Source of the DNA: Prevotella sp.
GTDB lineage: Bacteria; Bacteroidota; Bacteroidia; Bacteroidales; Bacteroidaceae
Direction of reading: 5' to 3'
Assembly: GCA_017412705.1 (NCBI GenBank)
Contig: JAFPWS010000026.1
Coordinates: 62,001 to 126,000 of the forward strand
Length of the DNA: 64,000 bases
How positions within the stretch are numbered: position 1 is the first letter of the stretch; each line of letters starts with the position of its first letter. The translations under genes and the position numbers were made by a program. Below, piece by piece: positions 62,066 through 64,000 of this stretch. The notes below the pieces were generated by a model. It made no database searches and had not been told where the DNA came from. It saw nothing but the letters and a program-made list of their open reading frames with translations.

Positions 62066-63475
62066 ATGAAACAAACTACTTTTATTAGTGCTATAGTGAC
62101 CTTATTATTATTGTCAAATTCTCTATTCTGTGTTGACGCATATAGTCAAGTCCGATGGGAAGGACATTATAAAGGAAAGCATTGGAGGATTATGGGCATT
62201 CCTGCAGGTACTTTAGAAATTGATGGAAAAGTCATATTAACTCCTCGAGATTATCAAACAATATACCAATATGAGATTGGTAATGAAGTATATTTTTATG
62301 CAACAGGAAATAACATTCATGATCCTGATCATTATGAGATCTTTAATATTGATGGTGAAAGAATAATTCCATATAAGTTCTGTTGGAGAGATATTCTTCA
62401 AGTTGGCGATGCTTACTTTTTCGTAATTAGAAGATATTCATTAGATAGCCCCGGAGATTTATTTACATCAAAGGGAAAGCTTCTTGTCTCAAATTATCAA
62501 GGAGAAGTGTTGTCTAAGTATATCAAACGTATAACAGATAGTAAATATGGGGAGCTGTTCCTTGTTAAAGCCAAAGATGAATATAATAAAATCAAGCAAG
62601 GTCTTTTTACAACGTCAGGTGACTGTATAATCCCTGTAAAATATAAAAGTATTAATTGGACTACTGATGACGATGATAATATCGCCAAATTCGAAGTGAC
62701 TAATGACAATGATTACATTGGCATCATGGATAGGGACAAAAATTGGATTGTTCCACTGAGCAAGCAATTTACGAAAGTTACACCATCTGAAATATCAGGA
62801 AAGAAATACTTCCTTTGTATGAAAAAAGGCTATTGGGGATTGTATGATACACAATTCAATGAAGTGATAGCTCCTGACTTCGAGGGGTTGGAGGTTCTTG
62901 ATGAAATTAATTTCATTAAGTTTAGGCTTAACGGTTTTTGGGGGGTAATGACTCTCCAAACTAGCACAAACACAACAAAAACAATCATTCCGACAACCCG
63001 CGGCTATACAAGTATTGGCAGATATATTAAGAGCCAAAAACGCTTTACATACACAATGAATGGTTATAAAGGAGAATGCAACCACTTAGGGCAACAAGTT
63101 TCCAAAATCAAAGTTGCAACGCCTAAACCTTCAACGACTATAGCCTCATCATACGGTTCGTCATCTTCTTCATCAAGCAAATCCTCTTCCAGTTCATCCT
63201 CTTCTTCTACAGCATCATCAAGTAGCAGTTCAAGTAGTAACAATTCCGGGAATAAAACTACAACCGTCGTAGTAGAGCATCATCGCGATCCTATACCTGT
63301 TCAAGAGTGGGTGCAGTGTACTGCTTGCTGGGGATCCGGAACATGTCCAAATTGTGCAGGGTCTGGAACTAAATACATAGGAGATAATTTGAGAAGGTGC
63401 TGGCGTTGCGGCGGACGAGGTAAGTGCTCTAGTTGTTCTGGCCAAGGTGGCCGATATTACACAGTATATAAGTAA
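62066..63475 (+). CDS. Secreted WG-repeat protein with DnaJ-type zinc finger
   Basis: A 469-residue protein with a signal peptide (ends near FCVDAYSQ), degenerate WG repeats (KKGYWGLYDTQFNEVIAPDF, LNGFWGVMTLQ), a 40-residue serine-rich linker (about 370-405) and a C-terminal CxxCxGxG zinc finger of the DnaJ type (CTACWGSGTCPNCAGSGTKY, CWRCGGRGKCSSCSGQG). WG repeats usually mediate binding. It starts 18 bases after the preceding stop, so the two are co-transcribed. Confidence 0.82.
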   Translation: MKQTTFISAIVTLLLLSNSLFCVDAYSQVRWEGHYKGKHWRIMGIPAGTLEIDGKVILTPRDYQTIYQYEIGNEVYFYATGNNIHDPDHYEIFNIDGERIIPYKFCWRDILQVGDAYFFVIRRYSLDSPGDLFTSKGKLLVSNYQGEVLSKYIKRITDSKYGELFLVKAKDEYNKIKQGLFTTSGDCIIPVKYKSINWTTDDDDNIAKFEVTNDNDYIGIMDRDKNWIVPLSKQFTKVTPSEISGKKYFLCMKKGYWGLYDTQFNEVIAPDFEGLEVLDEINFIKFRLNGFWGVMTLQTSTNTTKTIIPTTRGYTSIGRYIKSQKRFTYTMNGYKGECNHLGQQVSKIKVATPKPSTTIASSYGSSSSSSSKSSSSSSSSSTASSSSSSSSNNSGNKTTTVVVEHHRDPIPVQEWVQCTACWGSGTCPNCAGSGTKYIGDNLRRCWRCGGRGKCSSCSGQGGRYYTVYK

Positions 63476-63504
63476 AGGTCATGTCATATATTTGATTTCA
63501 AAAT

Positions 63505-64000
63505 ATGGAGTATTTGATTATTATCAGAATTGATGTTCTTGGATGGAGTTCTGTAAAGATTAAGAACCAGCTAGTAAGAGCGATTGAATCTTCAAGCAAT
63601 ATTCATCAATTTCATTTCGAATTTGTACGACATGGAAGATTTCTTCAGCCGAAATTTTACCGCAGGACAAAGAAAGAAGTGATAGAGGTGTTTATCAGCC
63701 GACAGGTAAAGCAATGCTATAAGGAGTTTGCAAAGATACATGGGGTGGAGAAGAAGGATGCTCCCAAGACTTCTAAATACAAGGAGAAAAAGGGTAGTTA
63801 TATACAAGAACTCCTTCTAAAGCTGCCTGATATCATTACAGAGGTTTTAGCCGTTGAATTTCTGACATATTTGGCTAATAAGTTGAAAAAAGAATTTGAA
63901 AAACTTATAAAAGAAAAGTCTCATAAAAAGAAAGATAACAACAATGATGGTGGAAAGCAAACTCCAAAACAAAATGAGACGAAAACTACAATCCAAGTAA
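63505..64000 (+). CDS. Unknown protein, 3' end beyond the window
   Basis: Frame open from ATG 63505 (MEYLIIIRIDVLGWSSVKIK) to the window end, 165 codons. The first 85 residues look like a compact alpha/beta domain; a hydrophobic helix (LPDIITEVLAVEFLTYLANK) is followed by a lysine- and asparagine-rich tail. No family recognised. It lies 29 bases after the WG-repeat gene and is probably in the same operon. Confidence 0.65.
   Translation, partial: MEYLIIIRIDVLGWSSVKIKNQLVRAIESSSNIHQFHFEFVRHGRFLQPKFYRRTKKEVIEVFISRQVKQCYKEFAKIHGVEKKDAPKTSKYKEKKGSYIQELLLKLPDIITEVLAVEFLTYLANKLKKEFEKLIKEKSHKKKDNNNDGGKQTPKQNETKTTIQV

Noticed and set aside
1-64000. tRNA, rRNA and CRISPR arrays
   Set aside because: No cloverleaf with a T-loop consensus, rRNA segment or regularly spaced repeat array with unique spacers was recognised by reading.

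Overview
The window looks like chromosomal DNA from a Bacteroidales bacterium, most likely Prevotella or a close relative. The evidence is the many Bacteroidetes-type promoters (TTTG, about 20 bases, then TAnnTTTG) just upstream of start codons, a capsule locus headed by an UpxY-type antiterminator, a fused DAHP synthase/chorismate mutase, and a set of genes typical of this order (VorB/ferredoxin, SlyD next to AroC, PyrD-PyrK, a Cys-less PurF paralogue, BT4734/VirE-like protein). No rRNA, tRNA or CRISPR array was seen.

Layout. 1-18.5 kb is mainly housekeeping: the end of a 2-oxoacid:ferredoxin oxidoreductase operon, a DMT exporter, folD, ffh, queH, a membrane sensor phosphatase, a DjlA-like co-chaperone, an HD hydrolase, an aromatic amino acid operon (pheA, aminotransferase, DAHP synthase/chorismate mutase, tyrA), a potassium channel, a short copper-type ATPase, and two peptidases. 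The aromatic operon has a complete ribosome-mediated attenuator: a Phe/Tyr-rich leader peptide, an antiterminator pairing and a terminator just before pheA.

18.5-40.1 kb is one exopolysaccharide/capsule locus on the minus strand, read from upxY (40.0 kb) down to ugd (18.5 kb): UpxY, Wza-like exporter, Wzz-like chain-length protein, Wzx flippase, acyltransferase, glycosyltransferases, Wzy polymerase, sugar-nucleotide enzymes, initiating phosphosugar transferase and UDP-glucose dehydrogenase. A complete IS66-family element (32229-35328, 8-bp target duplication GACTATTT) sits in the leader between a promoter and the flippase gene. Two decayed gene fragments lie between the sugar genes.

40.2-52.3 kb returns to housekeeping: slyD-aroC, a probable small RNA, pyrD-pyrK, a Cro/CI regulator with a 0.75 kb AT-rich gene-free stretch, holA, a zinc-ribbon coiled-coil protein with Nif3, a PurF-like protein without its catalytic cysteine, and a two-gene mini-ABC ATPase/membrane protein unit.

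52.3-64 kb is accessory. A VirE-like primase/helicase gene is enclosed by 102-bp inverted repeats carrying GTAGCAC heptamers and has three 22-bp iteron-like repeats upstream. Then come a secreted alpha/beta hydrolase with a membrane AraC-type regulator, a broken MobV relaxase, a GNAT toxin-like/antitoxin-like pair, a strongly palindromic transcribed region, and three co-directional genes of unknown function running off the window end. This last block is the best candidate for something undescribed.
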